A stretch of DNA of 64,000 nucleotides from Pelagicoccus mobilis (GCF_016595505.1 NZ_JAENIL010000029.1:34611-98610); one strand, 5' to 3'. Counted from the first letter of the stretch, positions 29,403 through 38,516 are shown. Program-made: numbers and translations. Notes: a model not told the origin generated them from the sequence alone.

Positions 29403-29465
29403 GTGGGAAGCGGTCTTGTGCCGCGATCAAGAACGGGAGAATTGCGACACAAGGTCGCTTCCCAC
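29403..29465. repeat. REPIN-like inverted repeat (two REP-type hairpins)
   Basis: Two 25-bp arms face each other (29403-29427 and 29441-29465) and agree at 21 of 25 positions. Each arm begins GTGGGAAGCG and forms its own hairpin: GCGGT-CTTGT-GCCGC on the left and GCGAC-ACAAG-GTCGC on the right. The stem changes are compensatory. The layout resembles Pseudomonas REPINs (GTGGGAGCGGGCTTG type). It lies just downstream of the kinase gene (stop at 29488) and may serve as its transcript end. A related copy is at 38444-38501. No REP-associated transposase is in the window. Confidence 0.75.
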
Positions 29466-29487
29466 AAAAAACTTCGTGGGCAAAAAC

Positions 29488-31662
29488 CTACTTCCCCGCA
29501 GGACCAAACATACGCCCGGCTTCGTAGCCCAGGATCCGAGCAAACGCCCAATCAAACCAGAACCCCTGCACTGGATTTCCTTTACCGATAGCGACCGAGT
29601 ATTTCTCTCGTACCACTGCACTCGCTAATTGGTACGCATCTTCTGCCTCGCTCGCCTTACCCATCTTAAATTTCGCCATCGCCAACACAAACCGAGCCGC
29701 CGCATCGCGAGGTGCATTTGGATCCGGGAAAGACAAACAGTGCTCCGCCTCCGCTACCGCAGCCGCGTAATTTGAACGACGATACTCGTACAAGGCGATC
29801 GCCATAGCGCGCCAAGAAGCTTGGAAGGTATCACCGATTTCCTCCGCCTCCAGCTTCGCCTCGCGAGAAGCCTCCGCAAAGGGTGCCAATTGAGCGAGCA
29901 TCTCTTGGTTCGCCGGGGCAAGCAGACTGATCTTTACGATACGATCGGTGAACGGAATCTCAGATCCTTCGAAACGCTGAACCGCTAAACGACGGAAAGA
30001 ATCATACGCGTCCAAATCTCCAAGCTCCATCAGGACGGGTCCGAGTTCTAGATAATCTAGGCTCACCGTATCCGCACCTTCCAGTTCGTTGATCTTCAAC
30101 AGAACCCGGAATCGCTCCGCGGCCAGTGTCCAGTTTTCATTAAAGACATGCCATTCGCCCAATGCTCGAAAGACCGCGGCTCCCTCCATGGTCGCTTCGT
30201 TGAGCTCGACATCGCGTACAAGTAAATCCGCCTCTTCGAAAGCCTCATCATTTACCAGCATCGCTGCTTGAGTCATACGCTCCCGAATCTCCGCTTCTTC
30301 ACGCAATCTAGCTTGAAGCTGCTCCGCCGCAACCGCTCGTTGCCTAGCTTCGCGTTCCCTCAGTAACATCATCGTGGATACACCGGTTGCAAAAACGAGG
30401 ATGAGAGCCACCACAATCGAAGCGAGCACGACAACCCGATTTCGCTTAACCACCTTCTTAACCGTATAGAGATAGGAGTTCGGATGGGCCATCACCGGCT
30501 CATGCGCTAGATATCGACGCAGATCGGTGGCCAAAGCATCTGCCGTCTCATAGCGTCGTCTCCGGTCCTTGGAGAGCGCTTTCATCACAATGCAATCCAA
30601 ATCCCCTTTCAGTCGCCCGACTAGGTTCTCCGACGATTTATTCATCGTACCAGCAAACTGAGACACTTTACCCGGCTCGGAACCAATCAATCGCTCAGAT
30701 GGCTTCGCTGGCTCCTCGTCACTGAAAATTCGTCGCAATTCACCGATTCCCACACTGGCTAATCGATCCTTATCAAATGGAGTAAGCCCCGTCAGTAGTT
30801 CGTAAAGCAATACACCCAAGCTATACACATCACTTCGTGTATCCACATCCAAACCACCGAGCTGCACCTGCTCTGGGCTCATGTAGGAAGGAGTGCCGAG
30901 CACTTGGTTTTCAGGACCCGAAAATAGCATCATTTCGCTGAACCCAGCCTCCGTGGCACGAGCGATTCCAAAATCGATCACACGCGGCACCGCCTTTCCG
31001 TCATGCTCGCTTACAATTATGTTAGACGGCTTGATATCCCCATGAATAATCCCCTTTTGGTGAGCGTGCTGAATCGCATGGCACACTTTGATAAAGAGTT
31101 CCAAACGATCGATTATTCCAAGGTGGTGGTCACGACAATAGTGAGTCAGAGCTTCGCCTCGCACATGCTCCATCACGAAATACGGAGACCCGCTGGAAGT
31201 CTGCCCTGCATCGAACACACGAGCGATGTTGGGATGATCCATCATAGCTAGCGCTTGGCGTTCGGCTTCAAAGCGTGAAATCACTCGCTTACTCTCCATC
31301 CCGAGACGAATGATCTTCAGAGCCACGGCACGCCGCACAGGCTCTTCCTGTTCAGCAAGATAAACGACACCGCAGCCACCGTCACCCAAACGCTGAATCA
31401 ATCGATACCGCCCGATTCGTACTCCTACCGTTTCCTCGTCCTCTGGAGCTTTCTTCAACTCCTGGGCGACCTGAGTAATATTTAAGGCCTCCGCCCCTTC
31501 GTCGAAAAACGCATCCACATCACCCGACGACTCAAGCATTGATTCCAAACGATGCCTCAAATCTTTATCTTCGCAGTTCTCGGTCAGGTAGCGCGAGCGC
31601 TCCACTGGGTCGCTAATCGCTCGGGCTGCATCAAACAATTCTTCTTCGCGTAAGGAGTCCAT
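29488..31662 (-). CDS. Membrane Ser/Thr protein kinase with C-terminal helical repeats
   Basis: 724 residues. The kinase domain (about 86-390) has the glycine loop RLGDGGCGVVYLAEQ, Lys116 in VALKIIRLG, catalytic Asp209 in IIHGDIKPSNIIV, the DFGIA motif with Asp230, and GTPSYMSPEQV. The usual HRD is HGD here, a non-RD form, so activity may not depend on activation-loop phosphorylation. One transmembrane helix near 412-435 is followed by a coiled, TPR-like region (about 440-724). It starts 3 bp after the ECF sigma factor stop. Such sigma/kinase pairs are common in Verrucomicrobia and Planctomycetes. The target of this one is unknown. Confidence 0.92.
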   Translation of the reverse strand: MDSLREEELFDAARAISDPVERSRYLTENCEDKDLRHRLESMLESSGDVDAFFDEGAEALNITQVAQELKKAPEDEETVGVRIGRYRLIQRLGDGGCGVVYLAEQEEPVRRAVALKIIRLGMESKRVISRFEAERQALAMMDHPNIARVFDAGQTSSGSPYFVMEHVRGEALTHYCRDHHLGIIDRLELFIKVCHAIQHAHQKGIIHGDIKPSNIIVSEHDGKAVPRVIDFGIARATEAGFSEMMLFSGPENQVLGTPSYMSPEQVQLGGLDVDTRSDVYSLGVLLYELLTGLTPFDKDRLASVGIGELRRIFSDEEPAKPSERLIGSEPGKVSQFAGTMNKSSENLVGRLKGDLDCIVMKALSKDRRRRYETADALATDLRRYLAHEPVMAHPNSYLYTVKKVVKRNRVVVLASIVVALILVFATGVSTMMLLREREARQRAVAAEQLQARLREEAEIRERMTQAAMLVNDEAFEEADLLVRDVELNEATMEGAAVFRALGEWHVFNENWTLAAERFRVLLKINELEGADTVSLDYLELGPVLMELGDLDAYDSFRRLAVQRFEGSEIPFTDRIVKISLLAPANQEMLAQLAPFAEASREAKLEAEEIGDTFQASWRAMAIALYEYRRSNYAAAVAEAEHCLSFPDPNAPRDAAARFVLAMAKFKMGKASEAEDAYQLASAVVREKYSVAIGKGNPVQGFWFDWAFARILGYEAGRMFGPAGK

Positions 31663-31664
31663 AA

Positions 31665-32324
31665 CTACACTAAGCCCCCTTGCTGTTTCTTTATCGTTTC
31701 AAAAAGCCAAGACTTCGCAAAAGCCCAACGCCGCTCGACGGTGCGCTCACTAATGCTCAGCATCTCCGCCACCTCAGAATTGGTGTGACTCATGTAAAAT
31801 TTCAAAACGACCACGCGCGCTTGCTCCGGGTCCTTTAGCTTGAGTTGTTCGAGGGCATCATCGATCAGCAAGACTTTTTCCTCCGGGCTCGCAGCTGCCA
31901 CATCAATAGTCGACAAATCGACCCGTACCATGTCACCGCCCCGCTTTAGACGTGCCTTGCGGCGGGCCGACTCGATCAATATTCGCCGCATCGCTTCTGC
32001 TGCAGCCCCAAAAAAATGGGCTCGACTCTCCCAGCGCACCCCCCCTTTTCCTACCACACGGAGCCACGCCTCGTGCACCAAAGCCGTCGCTTGCAGGGTG
32101 TGTCCCGATGACTCCCGAGCCATTCGTACCCCTGCATGCTGCCGCAACTCATCGTAGACCAGCGGGAGTAGATCCTCGGAAGCTTTCACATCCCCCTCTT
32201 CAATCGCCTGTAAACAAAGCGTGATGTCAGCTGCGTGCTCACCACCATTCTGATCAGGCCCAGAGGATCCTATCGAGTTTCCAGTGTTGTGAACTTCGTT
32301 TTCCACAAGGGGTAATGGGGACAT
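31665..32324 (-). CDS. ECF-subfamily RNA polymerase sigma factor
   Basis: 219 residues. Region 2 is about 30-110 (LLPLVYDELRQHAGVRMARE, ALVHEAWLRVV, SRAHFFGAAAEAMRRILIE) and region 4 about 140-210 (EQARVVVLKFYMSHTNSEVAEML, then SISERTVERRWAFAKSWLF). The pattern is that of the sigma-70 X6 group usually paired with protein kinases. It is translated just ahead of the kinase (3-bp gap), so the kinase may control it by phosphorylation (family knowledge). An extended N-terminus of about 30 residues has no known motif. Confidence 0.93.
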   Translation of the reverse strand: MSPLPLVENEVHNTGNSIGSSGPDQNGGEHAADITLCLQAIEEGDVKASEDLLPLVYDELRQHAGVRMARESSGHTLQATALVHEAWLRVVGKGGVRWESRAHFFGAAAEAMRRILIESARRKARLKRGGDMVRVDLSTIDVAAASPEEKVLLIDDALEQLKLKDPEQARVVVLKFYMSHTNSEVAEMLSISERTVERRWAFAKSWLFETIKKQQGGLV

Positions 32325-32449
32325 GGGGTGAGTGAAATAAGGAATTGCAGTTTGGAGCTGCCACCTTCCAGCAAACTAAGCGCGTTCTCGTCCGAATCAA
32401 CAAAAGACGCAAAACAAGCCGTTTCGCGCCCTAGTGGGTGCTGGTGCCC

Positions 32450-34285
32450 CTATTCGAACGGTGGCACGCTCGATCGGGTTCGTACGATCGGCTTCAGGAG
32501 ACCATCGTCCGTGTATTCAAGTTTATCTATACAAAGCGAGCGTCTGTAGACGCCACCACCAGGAAGCGAAGCGTCGTGGTAAACGAAATACCAGTTGTCC
32601 TTAAACTCCACGATTCCTTGGTGGTTCGTCTCGGACTTCGGTAGCAACTCATTCAGCACCCCCTGATATTCCCACGGCCCCGTCACGCTTTTGCTCGTTG
32701 AATACTCGGTCGTCGAAGGATATCCAGATGCATAGGTCAGATAGTAGAGATCGTCTCGTTTGTGAATGAAGGGCGCCTCGAAAAAGCGGTGAGCCTGCAC
32801 CGTCTCGACCGATCCATCGAGCTCGAGCATGTTATCCTTGAGCTTCACCATGCGGCACTCGCCCCATGACCCCCAATACATGTAGGCCTGTCCGTCATCG
32901 TCCACGTAAACCGCTGGATCGATATTTAGAACAATCGAATTCTCTGTCTTATCCGTAATCAACGCCTCGCCAATTGCATCACGAAACGGCCCAGTCGGAC
33001 TATCGCTTACCGCAACTCCGATGGCGAAGCCCTCGTGAACCTGGATGTCTTTATGTCGGATCGAAACATACCAGTAGAACTTTCCGTCACGCTCAATGCA
33101 ATGACTCGCGAACGCGTCACCCTTCGCCCACGCAAAATCGTCGACCGATAAAAGGGGACCATGCTTCTCATAGTTTAGCATATCCGTAGTGGAGAACGCA
33201 TACCAATCATCCATTTTAAAGAACGTATCCGTCTCGTTCTGAATATCGTGCCCAGTATACACATACAAGGTCTCGTCGTGAACCAGCGGAGAAGGGTCAG
33301 CTGTAAACATGTCAGTCACAATAGGATTCCCCCGCCCCTCATAGGCAGGTCCCACACCTTCCAGAGTCGGAACAATCGGTAGGATCGCCCCATCCTCATC
33401 ATAGTAAAGATAATCGATACATACTGAGCGTCTCCAGCTGCCACCGGTCAAGGTTCCGCCATTGTGATAGATGAAATAGTCTCGTCCTTTGAACTCGATG
33501 ATCGACTGGTGATTCGTGTTCGAATTACCCGCGATCTCGTTGATAATTCCTCCGTACTCCCAAGGCCCCTCAAGGCTCTTCGAAGTCGCATAGGCAGTTC
33601 GTTCCGGGAATCCCCATGCATAGGTGAGGTAATACAGATCCCCCTTCTTATGCACATACGGAGCCTCTACGAAGTTCGGCAGATCGATCTGATGAATCTC
33701 ACCATCGAGCTCTACCATGTTGTCCTTCAGCTTCGCCCAATAACAATTCGTATTCCCCCAAAAGATGTAGGCCTGGCCCGCATCGTCCACGTAGACCGCC
33801 GGATCTATATCATCCCAAGTCACCTCACGCCCTTGCGGATTGGTCGGATTCGGGGTCATGTCGCTGGAAATCAGCGGACCGCCAATCGCATCTTTGAACG
33901 GCCCCGTCGGGCTATCCGCTACCGCGACGCCCACGGCGAATCCCTTACCGTGGCCCCGCCAAACAGTGACATACCAATAAAACTTACCATCGCGCTCCAC
34001 CGTGTGAGCCGCCCAGGCGTTAGCCTCCGCCCACTCGAAATCGTCCAGAGAGAGAAGAGCACCCTCCGGCTTCCAATTCACCATGTCATCCGAAGAGAAA
34101 CACAGCCAGTCCTTCATAACGTAGCCCGCCGTTTCCGGAGCTTGCTCGTCATGGCCCGTGTACAAATACACCTTTCCTTCATGGACCAGAGCGGCCGGAT
34201 CGGCCGTGTGCACATCTGTAATAATGGGGTTCGCTGCCTGCGCGACCGATGCCGCCAGCAAAGACATAAGAGGCAAAAACTTCAT
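32450..34285 (-). CDS. Exported protein of two tandem, duplicated GH43 domains
   Basis: 611 residues from the ATG at 34285, which starts a clear signal peptide (MKFLPLMSLLAASVAQA); the frame is open further upstream but that extension is not signal-like. Two homologous GH43 propellers follow: TADPAALVHEGKVYLYTGHDE (Asp29) and TADPSPLVHDETLYVYTGHD (Asp330), each with DIDPAVYVDD or NIDPAVYVDD and a FVEAPYVHKKGDLYYLTYA-type Glu motif, so both look catalytic. They resemble GH43 xylosidases and arabinofuranosidases. An internal duplication is the simplest origin. It follows the SSS transporter on the same strand. Confidence 0.88.
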   Translation of the reverse strand: MKFLPLMSLLAASVAQAANPIITDVHTADPAALVHEGKVYLYTGHDEQAPETAGYVMKDWLCFSSDDMVNWKPEGALLSLDDFEWAEANAWAAHTVERDGKFYWYVTVWRGHGKGFAVGVAVADSPTGPFKDAIGGPLISSDMTPNPTNPQGREVTWDDIDPAVYVDDAGQAYIFWGNTNCYWAKLKDNMVELDGEIHQIDLPNFVEAPYVHKKGDLYYLTYAWGFPERTAYATSKSLEGPWEYGGIINEIAGNSNTNHQSIIEFKGRDYFIYHNGGTLTGGSWRRSVCIDYLYYDEDGAILPIVPTLEGVGPAYEGRGNPIVTDMFTADPSPLVHDETLYVYTGHDIQNETDTFFKMDDWYAFSTTDMLNYEKHGPLLSVDDFAWAKGDAFASHCIERDGKFYWYVSIRHKDIQVHEGFAIGVAVSDSPTGPFRDAIGEALITDKTENSIVLNIDPAVYVDDDGQAYMYWGSWGECRMVKLKDNMLELDGSVETVQAHRFFEAPFIHKRDDLYYLTYASGYPSTTEYSTSKSVTGPWEYQGVLNELLPKSETNHQGIVEFKDNWYFVYHDASLPGGGVYRRSLCIDKLEYTDDGLLKPIVRTRSSVPPFE

Positions 34286-34370
34286 ATTCTTACATGCGCC
34301 CCTGGCAGCAAAAACCCGCCATCCATTTTCAAGAATCAAGAAGGGCGACGCTCCGTCGTTGCCACCACAC

Positions 34371-34410
34371 AACAAACAAACAAGGGCCGGCCCAAAACTG
34401 AACCGGCCCT
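34371..34410 (-). terminator. Terminator-like hairpin between SSS transporter and GH43 gene
   Basis: AGGGCCGG and CCGGCCCT (34383-34390 and 34403-34410) form an 8-bp GC stem; read on the minus strand it is followed by TTGTTTGTTTGTTG. It would end or attenuate the transporter transcript before the GH43 gene. Confidence 0.75.
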
Positions 34411-34447
34411 CGCGTAAACTACCACGTTACCCAGATCAAACTACCAA

Positions 34448-36124
34448 CTAGCTTAACCAGAAACTGAAATAGGTGTACATGCCAACCACCAGAACCAGGA
34501 GCACGGTCGTCATCACGATGTCCCACTTGTCCCAACTCTCGCGGATCTCGCGCTTGTCGGCCTCCGACAAAGTCGAGCGCGTCAGACCCTGGATCGATGC
34601 CGGATCGGGCTTCTCAGAAACCAACGACAAAGCCACTACTAGCACGAGGCTGATAACCAGAAGCACTCCAGAATAATAAAGGAAGTTGATCTCCGCGATC
34701 TGCACCAGCACCCCTGACGCAGCCGCATCGCTCGCCACCACCGCTTCGATGACCATCTTACCCATTCCAAGCACGAAGCCGATTATCAGTCCCCAGAAGG
34801 CTCCCACCTTTGTACAGCGTTTCCAGAACAGCCCCAGCAGGAACACCGCAGTGATCGGAGGAGCCAAGTAGCCTTGTACGCTCTGCAAATACTTGTAGAG
34901 TCCGCCACCGGCCATGTTGTGCATAATCGGTATCCAAACGATTCCGCAAACCACGACTACCACGGTTGCCAAACGCCCCACTCTCACGAGATGCTTCTCG
35001 CTCATGCCGGGGCGGATCTTTTCGTAAATGTCTATCGTGAAGAGCGTCGCGCAGGAGTTGAATAAAGACGCCAACGAGCTCATCAACGCGGACAGCAAGC
35101 CCGCCACGACCAAGCCTCGCATGCCAACAGGCAACAGGTTCGTCACCATCGTAGCGAAAACCTGGTCCCCATCGATCTGCCCTTCTCCCTTCGAAGGAAT
35201 AACCATCAATCCCTTCTGGTGCAGTGCCCATCCGATCAAGCCAGGCACCAAGAAAATCATTACCGGCCAGACCTTCAGCAATCCACCAAACAAGGCCCCG
35301 CGCCGAGCATCCTTCAGGCTCTTGGACGCCAAGGTTCGTTGGATGATATACTGGTCCGTACACCAGTACCAGACACCGATCACGGGTGACGCGATCAGAA
35401 TACCCAACCACGGAAAATCTGGATCCGAAAGCGGACGCCACAAAGCAAACGACTCCGCATTCTCCTTACAAAGAGCCTGGAGTTCGCCCCAACCACCTAG
35501 CTGAGAAAGCCCGATATAGGTGATAAAAACCGATCCGATCAGCAAAATGAAAGCTTGAGCCACCTCCGTATAGAGGACCGCCCGCAAACCGCCCATCACC
35601 GTGTAGATACCTGTCAATACGACAGTGGTAAACGCTCCCACCCAGAATGCATTATCAGGACTTCCAAAGGTATCTGGTAGCAAAGTTTTGAATACCAAGG
35701 CCCCCGCGTAAACAGTGACCGAAACCTTGGTGAACACGTAGGCGATCAAACTAACGATCGACAGCACCCAACGGGTGCGAGCATCGAAGCGACGCTCCAG
35801 AAACTCCGGCATCGTGAAAACGCCCGACTTATAGTAAAACGGCACGAACACCCAAGCCAGCACGATCATCACCCAGGCGTGCAGCTCCCAGTGCGCCATC
35901 GCCATCCCGCTCGTGGCTCCGTTTCCAGCCAAGCCCACGATGTGTTCGGAACCGATGTTCGATGCGAACAAGGACGCCCCCACCACAAACCACGCCGCAT
36001 GCCTTCCCGCGAGGAAGTAGTCCGACGTGGTTTTCTGCCGCTGCGACGACCAATAAACGATACCGACCAGCCCCGCGAAATACACCGCGACAATAGTCCA
36101 ATCAAATCCAGTTAGGGTACTCAT
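34448..36124 (-). CDS. Sodium:solute symporter, SSS (SGLT-like) family
   Basis: 558 residues with about 14 hydrophobic segments. SGLT-type motifs: YFLAGRHAAWFVVGASLFASNIG with SEHIVGLAGNGA, PVIGVWYWCTDQYIIQRTLASK, and GLVVAGLLSALMSSLASLFNSCAT, which carries the conserved Na+-site serines. The family imports sugars or uronates with sodium. It precedes the double GH43 gene and diverges from a GH27 alpha-galactosidase; the pentose or galactose released by those enzymes is the likely cargo (inference). Confidence 0.9.
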   Translation of the reverse strand: MSTLTGFDWTIVAVYFAGLVGIVYWSSQRQKTTSDYFLAGRHAAWFVVGASLFASNIGSEHIVGLAGNGATSGMAMAHWELHAWVMIVLAWVFVPFYYKSGVFTMPEFLERRFDARTRWVLSIVSLIAYVFTKVSVTVYAGALVFKTLLPDTFGSPDNAFWVGAFTTVVLTGIYTVMGGLRAVLYTEVAQAFILLIGSVFITYIGLSQLGGWGELQALCKENAESFALWRPLSDPDFPWLGILIASPVIGVWYWCTDQYIIQRTLASKSLKDARRGALFGGLLKVWPVMIFLVPGLIGWALHQKGLMVIPSKGEGQIDGDQVFATMVTNLLPVGMRGLVVAGLLSALMSSLASLFNSCATLFTIDIYEKIRPGMSEKHLVRVGRLATVVVVVCGIVWIPIMHNMAGGGLYKYLQSVQGYLAPPITAVFLLGLFWKRCTKVGAFWGLIIGFVLGMGKMVIEAVVASDAAASGVLVQIAEINFLYYSGVLLVISLVLVVALSLVSEKPDPASIQGLTRSTLSEADKREIRESWDKWDIVMTTVLLVLVVGMYTYFSFWLS

Positions 36125-36347
36125 AGAGATTCAGGTTTAGGAGGTATACCGATGAAAACTTCTCCAGTAAAACAGAGGTACAACAGCATCGATATCTCTA
36201 TATGCGCCTTATTCAGTTAACAGCCGCCACAACAAATCCCGGAAGGCAAAGAGTGACCACCAAATGTGCATTTTGTGATCTTAAGGCGAACTTCCATTGC
36301 CGCTGAGAGATTCGTCCAACGCTGTATTGATCAACAAAATCAGCGTC

Positions 36348-37595
36348 ATGAAAGCACAACTAAACACCCCCTCAGGGCTATTAGCCCGCCTCCTAAAACT
36401 TGCTGTTTTGATTACGGCAACCGCACTCCTATGCACCGTCACCCAAGCTAAAAAATTCGAAGGACTCGCTCTCACGCCTCCAATGGGCTGGAACTCCTGG
36501 AATACCTTCGAATCCGAAATCAGTGAACAACTCGTGATTGATACCGCGGAGGCCATGAAAGCCAATGGCATGCTCGACGCTGGCTACCGATACATCGTCA
36601 TCGACGACACTTGGTCACTGCGTGAACGCGACCCCGAAGGCAATCTCGTACCCGACCCCGTCAAGTTCCCCAATGGCATCAAAGCCCTAGCCGACAAGCT
36701 CCACGCGATGGGCTTCAAATTTGGCATCTACGGTGACGCAGGCAAAACCACCTGCGCCGGTTACCCGGGCAGCCAAGGGCACGAGTACCAAGACGCCCGT
36801 CTATTCGCTTCCTGGGGAGTCGACTACCTCAAGTACGACTGGTGCGCCACGGACACCCGCGACGCCAAAGAAGCTTACACCACCATGCGCGACGCCTTGT
36901 ACGCCGCTGGGCGTCCCGTCATCTTTTCGATCTGCGAATGGGGTGACAACAAGCCTTGGGAATGGGCCCAGGATATAGGGCACCTCTGGCGTATCTCGGG
37001 CGACATCTACGATTGCTGGGACTGCGAGTTCAAATGGTCACGCGGCTTTAAAGTCATCCTCGACGGTTACCACGATGCGGAACCCTCCGTGGTAGGACGC
37101 GATGGACTCGGCAAGTACTCCGGCCCTGGTGGATGGAACGACGCCGATATGCTCGAAGTCGGCAACCCCGGGCTCACCCTCGCGGAATCGCGTTCCCACT
37201 TCACCCTTTGGGCAATGATTTCCTCTCCCCTCATGGCCGGTAACGACATGCGAATCGTCACCCCTGAAATCGTCGAAATTCTTACCAACAAGGAAATCAT
37301 CGCCATCAATCAAGATCCCGACGGAGTCGCGGGTTGGCGGATCTTCACTGCACCCGACAAATACGAGATTTGGGTCAAGCCACTCCACAATGGCGACTGG
37401 GCGGTCACAGTCCTGAACTCTTCAGAAGAAAGCCAGGACGTCACCATCGAGTGGCATCGCATGGAACAGACCTTCCCTGACGAATACCAAATTCGCGACC
37501 TCTGGAACGACAATGACCTCGGCGACACTCACAAGCCGCTCAAGGCAAGCATCGCCAGTCACGACGTCCTCACCCTTCGTCTCAGCAAAAAGTAG
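36348..37595 (+). CDS. GH27 alpha-galactosidase, exported
   Basis: 415 residues from the ATG at 36348, chosen because a good signal peptide (about 1-34) follows; the open frame starts 51 bp earlier at a TTG. GH27 motifs: LTPPMGWNSWNTFE, YIVIDDTWS, nucleophile Asp164 in YLKYDWCATD, SICEWGDNKPWEWA, acid/base Asp219 in RISGDI, and GGWNDADMLEVGN. The C-terminal antiparallel domain ends in VLTLRLSKK. It removes terminal alpha-galactose (or, in related members, beta-L-arabinopyranose). Diverges from the SSS transporter across a 223-bp promoter region and precedes an AraC regulator. Confidence 0.93.
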   Translation: MKAQLNTPSGLLARLLKLAVLITATALLCTVTQAKKFEGLALTPPMGWNSWNTFESEISEQLVIDTAEAMKANGMLDAGYRYIVIDDTWSLRERDPEGNLVPDPVKFPNGIKALADKLHAMGFKFGIYGDAGKTTCAGYPGSQGHEYQDARLFASWGVDYLKYDWCATDTRDAKEAYTTMRDALYAAGRPVIFSICEWGDNKPWEWAQDIGHLWRISGDIYDCWDCEFKWSRGFKVILDGYHDAEPSVVGRDGLGKYSGPGGWNDADMLEVGNPGLTLAESRSHFTLWAMISSPLMAGNDMRIVTPEIVEILTNKEIIAINQDPDGVAGWRIFTAPDKYEIWVKPLHNGDWAVTVLNSSEESQDVTIEWHRMEQTFPDEYQIRDLWNDNDLGDTHKPLKASIASHDVLTLRLSKK

Positions 37596-37618
37596 CGAGA
37601 ACCAAATCCTCGCAAATA

Positions 37619-38434
37619 ATGCAAAACATGATACGTCTTCCCCAAATGCGGGAAGACGTTTTTGCCAGAGTAGACGGAGGGGCAGACGAAACGCGTCGCG
37701 ACACAAGCTACTATTGGGACAATTCCAAGCGTTCGGAATCCAACCGAATCAACCTGCAACGCACTCTCTCAGGAGAAGGTTTCTTTGAAAACGAAACCGG
37801 ACGCTACGCCCTCCCTATCGGGACCCTCATCGCCTTCACCCAGCGAGAGAACTCCCGCTACGGATATCCCGCCACAGCCAGCGAGCCTTACAAACTACGC
37901 TACCTCTCCATCGATCCGAGCACCACCGCCACGCCGCTCTTCAATAGAATTCGCCGCGATTTTGGCTCCGTTCTCTCGATGCCTGATGGCAGCGAATCCT
38001 GCAGTCTCTTCGATGAGATCTTCTACCGTTTCCAATCGAGCGACTTCATCGACCTTTATCAAGAATCTGAATACATCACTCGCCTACTGACTTCCATCTA
38101 CCGCCAGCAAGTCGACGACACCCAACACCGTGACCCCATAGAGTACGGCTACCATCTAATAAAAAACCGATACACGAGCCCAATCACGCTCACCGAGATC
38201 GCTAGCACCTGCGGTGTCACCCGCGAGCATTTCATCCGCAGATTCTCTAAACGCTATCAAACGTCACCTGGAGCGTTGTTGCGCTCCCTACGTCTCGACC
38301 ACGCCAGAAAAATGCTCGAAACAACGAACTTAGACATTTGCCATATCGCCAAAGCCAGCGGCTACTCCTCAACTAACGTTTTCGGTCGTGCCTTCAAAAA
38401 AAACTACGGCCACACACCTCGCAAATCGCGATAG
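37619..38434 (+). CDS. AraC-family transcriptional regulator
   Basis: 271 residues from the first ATG (37619). ATG codons at 37628 and 37646 are alternatives, and the true start is uncertain because a terminator hairpin covers residues 5-15. The N-terminal sensor half begins near YYWDNSKR and LQRTLSGEGFFENETGRYALPIGTLIAF. The C-terminal AraC domain (about 170-268) has two helix-turn-helix units: TLTEIASTCGV-type followed by FIRRFSKRYQTSPGALLRSLRL, and ICHIAKASGYSSTNVFGRAFKK. It follows GH27 by 23 bp and probably controls it or the divergent SSS operon (inference). Confidence 0.9.
   Translation: MQNMIRLPQMREDVFARVDGGADETRRDTSYYWDNSKRSESNRINLQRTLSGEGFFENETGRYALPIGTLIAFTQRENSRYGYPATASEPYKLRYLSIDPSTTATPLFNRIRRDFGSVLSMPDGSESCSLFDEIFYRFQSSDFIDLYQESEYITRLLTSIYRQQVDDTQHRDPIEYGYHLIKNRYTSPITLTEIASTCGVTREHFIRRFSKRYQTSPGALLRSLRLDHARKMLETTNLDICHIAKASGYSSTNVFGRAFKKNYGHTPRKSR
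37633..37663 (+). terminator. Perfect terminator hairpin embedded in the 5' end of the AraC gene
   Basis: ACGTCTTCCC (37633-37642) and GGGAAGACGT (37650-37659) pair perfectly over 10 bp with a 7-nt loop, followed by TTTTT (37659-37663). It ends the GH27 transcript but lies inside the AraC reading frame; the ATG at 37646 sits in the loop. Confidence 0.8.
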
Positions 38435-38443
38435 GGTTACCGT

Positions 38444-38501
38444 ATCTGTAAGAGCGAGCTGGTTCGTCGAGAACCGCGGCACAAGGCCGCTTCCCACAGA
38501 T
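38444..38501. repeat. Second REPIN-like repeat, between convergent genes
   Basis: The right arm (38475-38497) has 22 of 23 bases in common with the left arm of the 29403 element and forms the hairpin GCGGC-ACAAG-GCCGC. The left arm (38444-38473, containing GAGCGAGCTGGTTCG) is more diverged and resembles a different REP class. The outer ends ATCTGT and ACAGAT pair. It lies between the converging AraC and DctM genes, a typical REP position, and may act as a bidirectional transcript end. Confidence 0.7.
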
Positions 38502-38516
38502 TTAGCGAAAACGGAG

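Noticed and set aside
29257..29628. Plus-strand frames of 104 and 123 codons
   Set aside because: They run through the REPIN-like repeat and antisense to the kinase end; composition is not protein-like.
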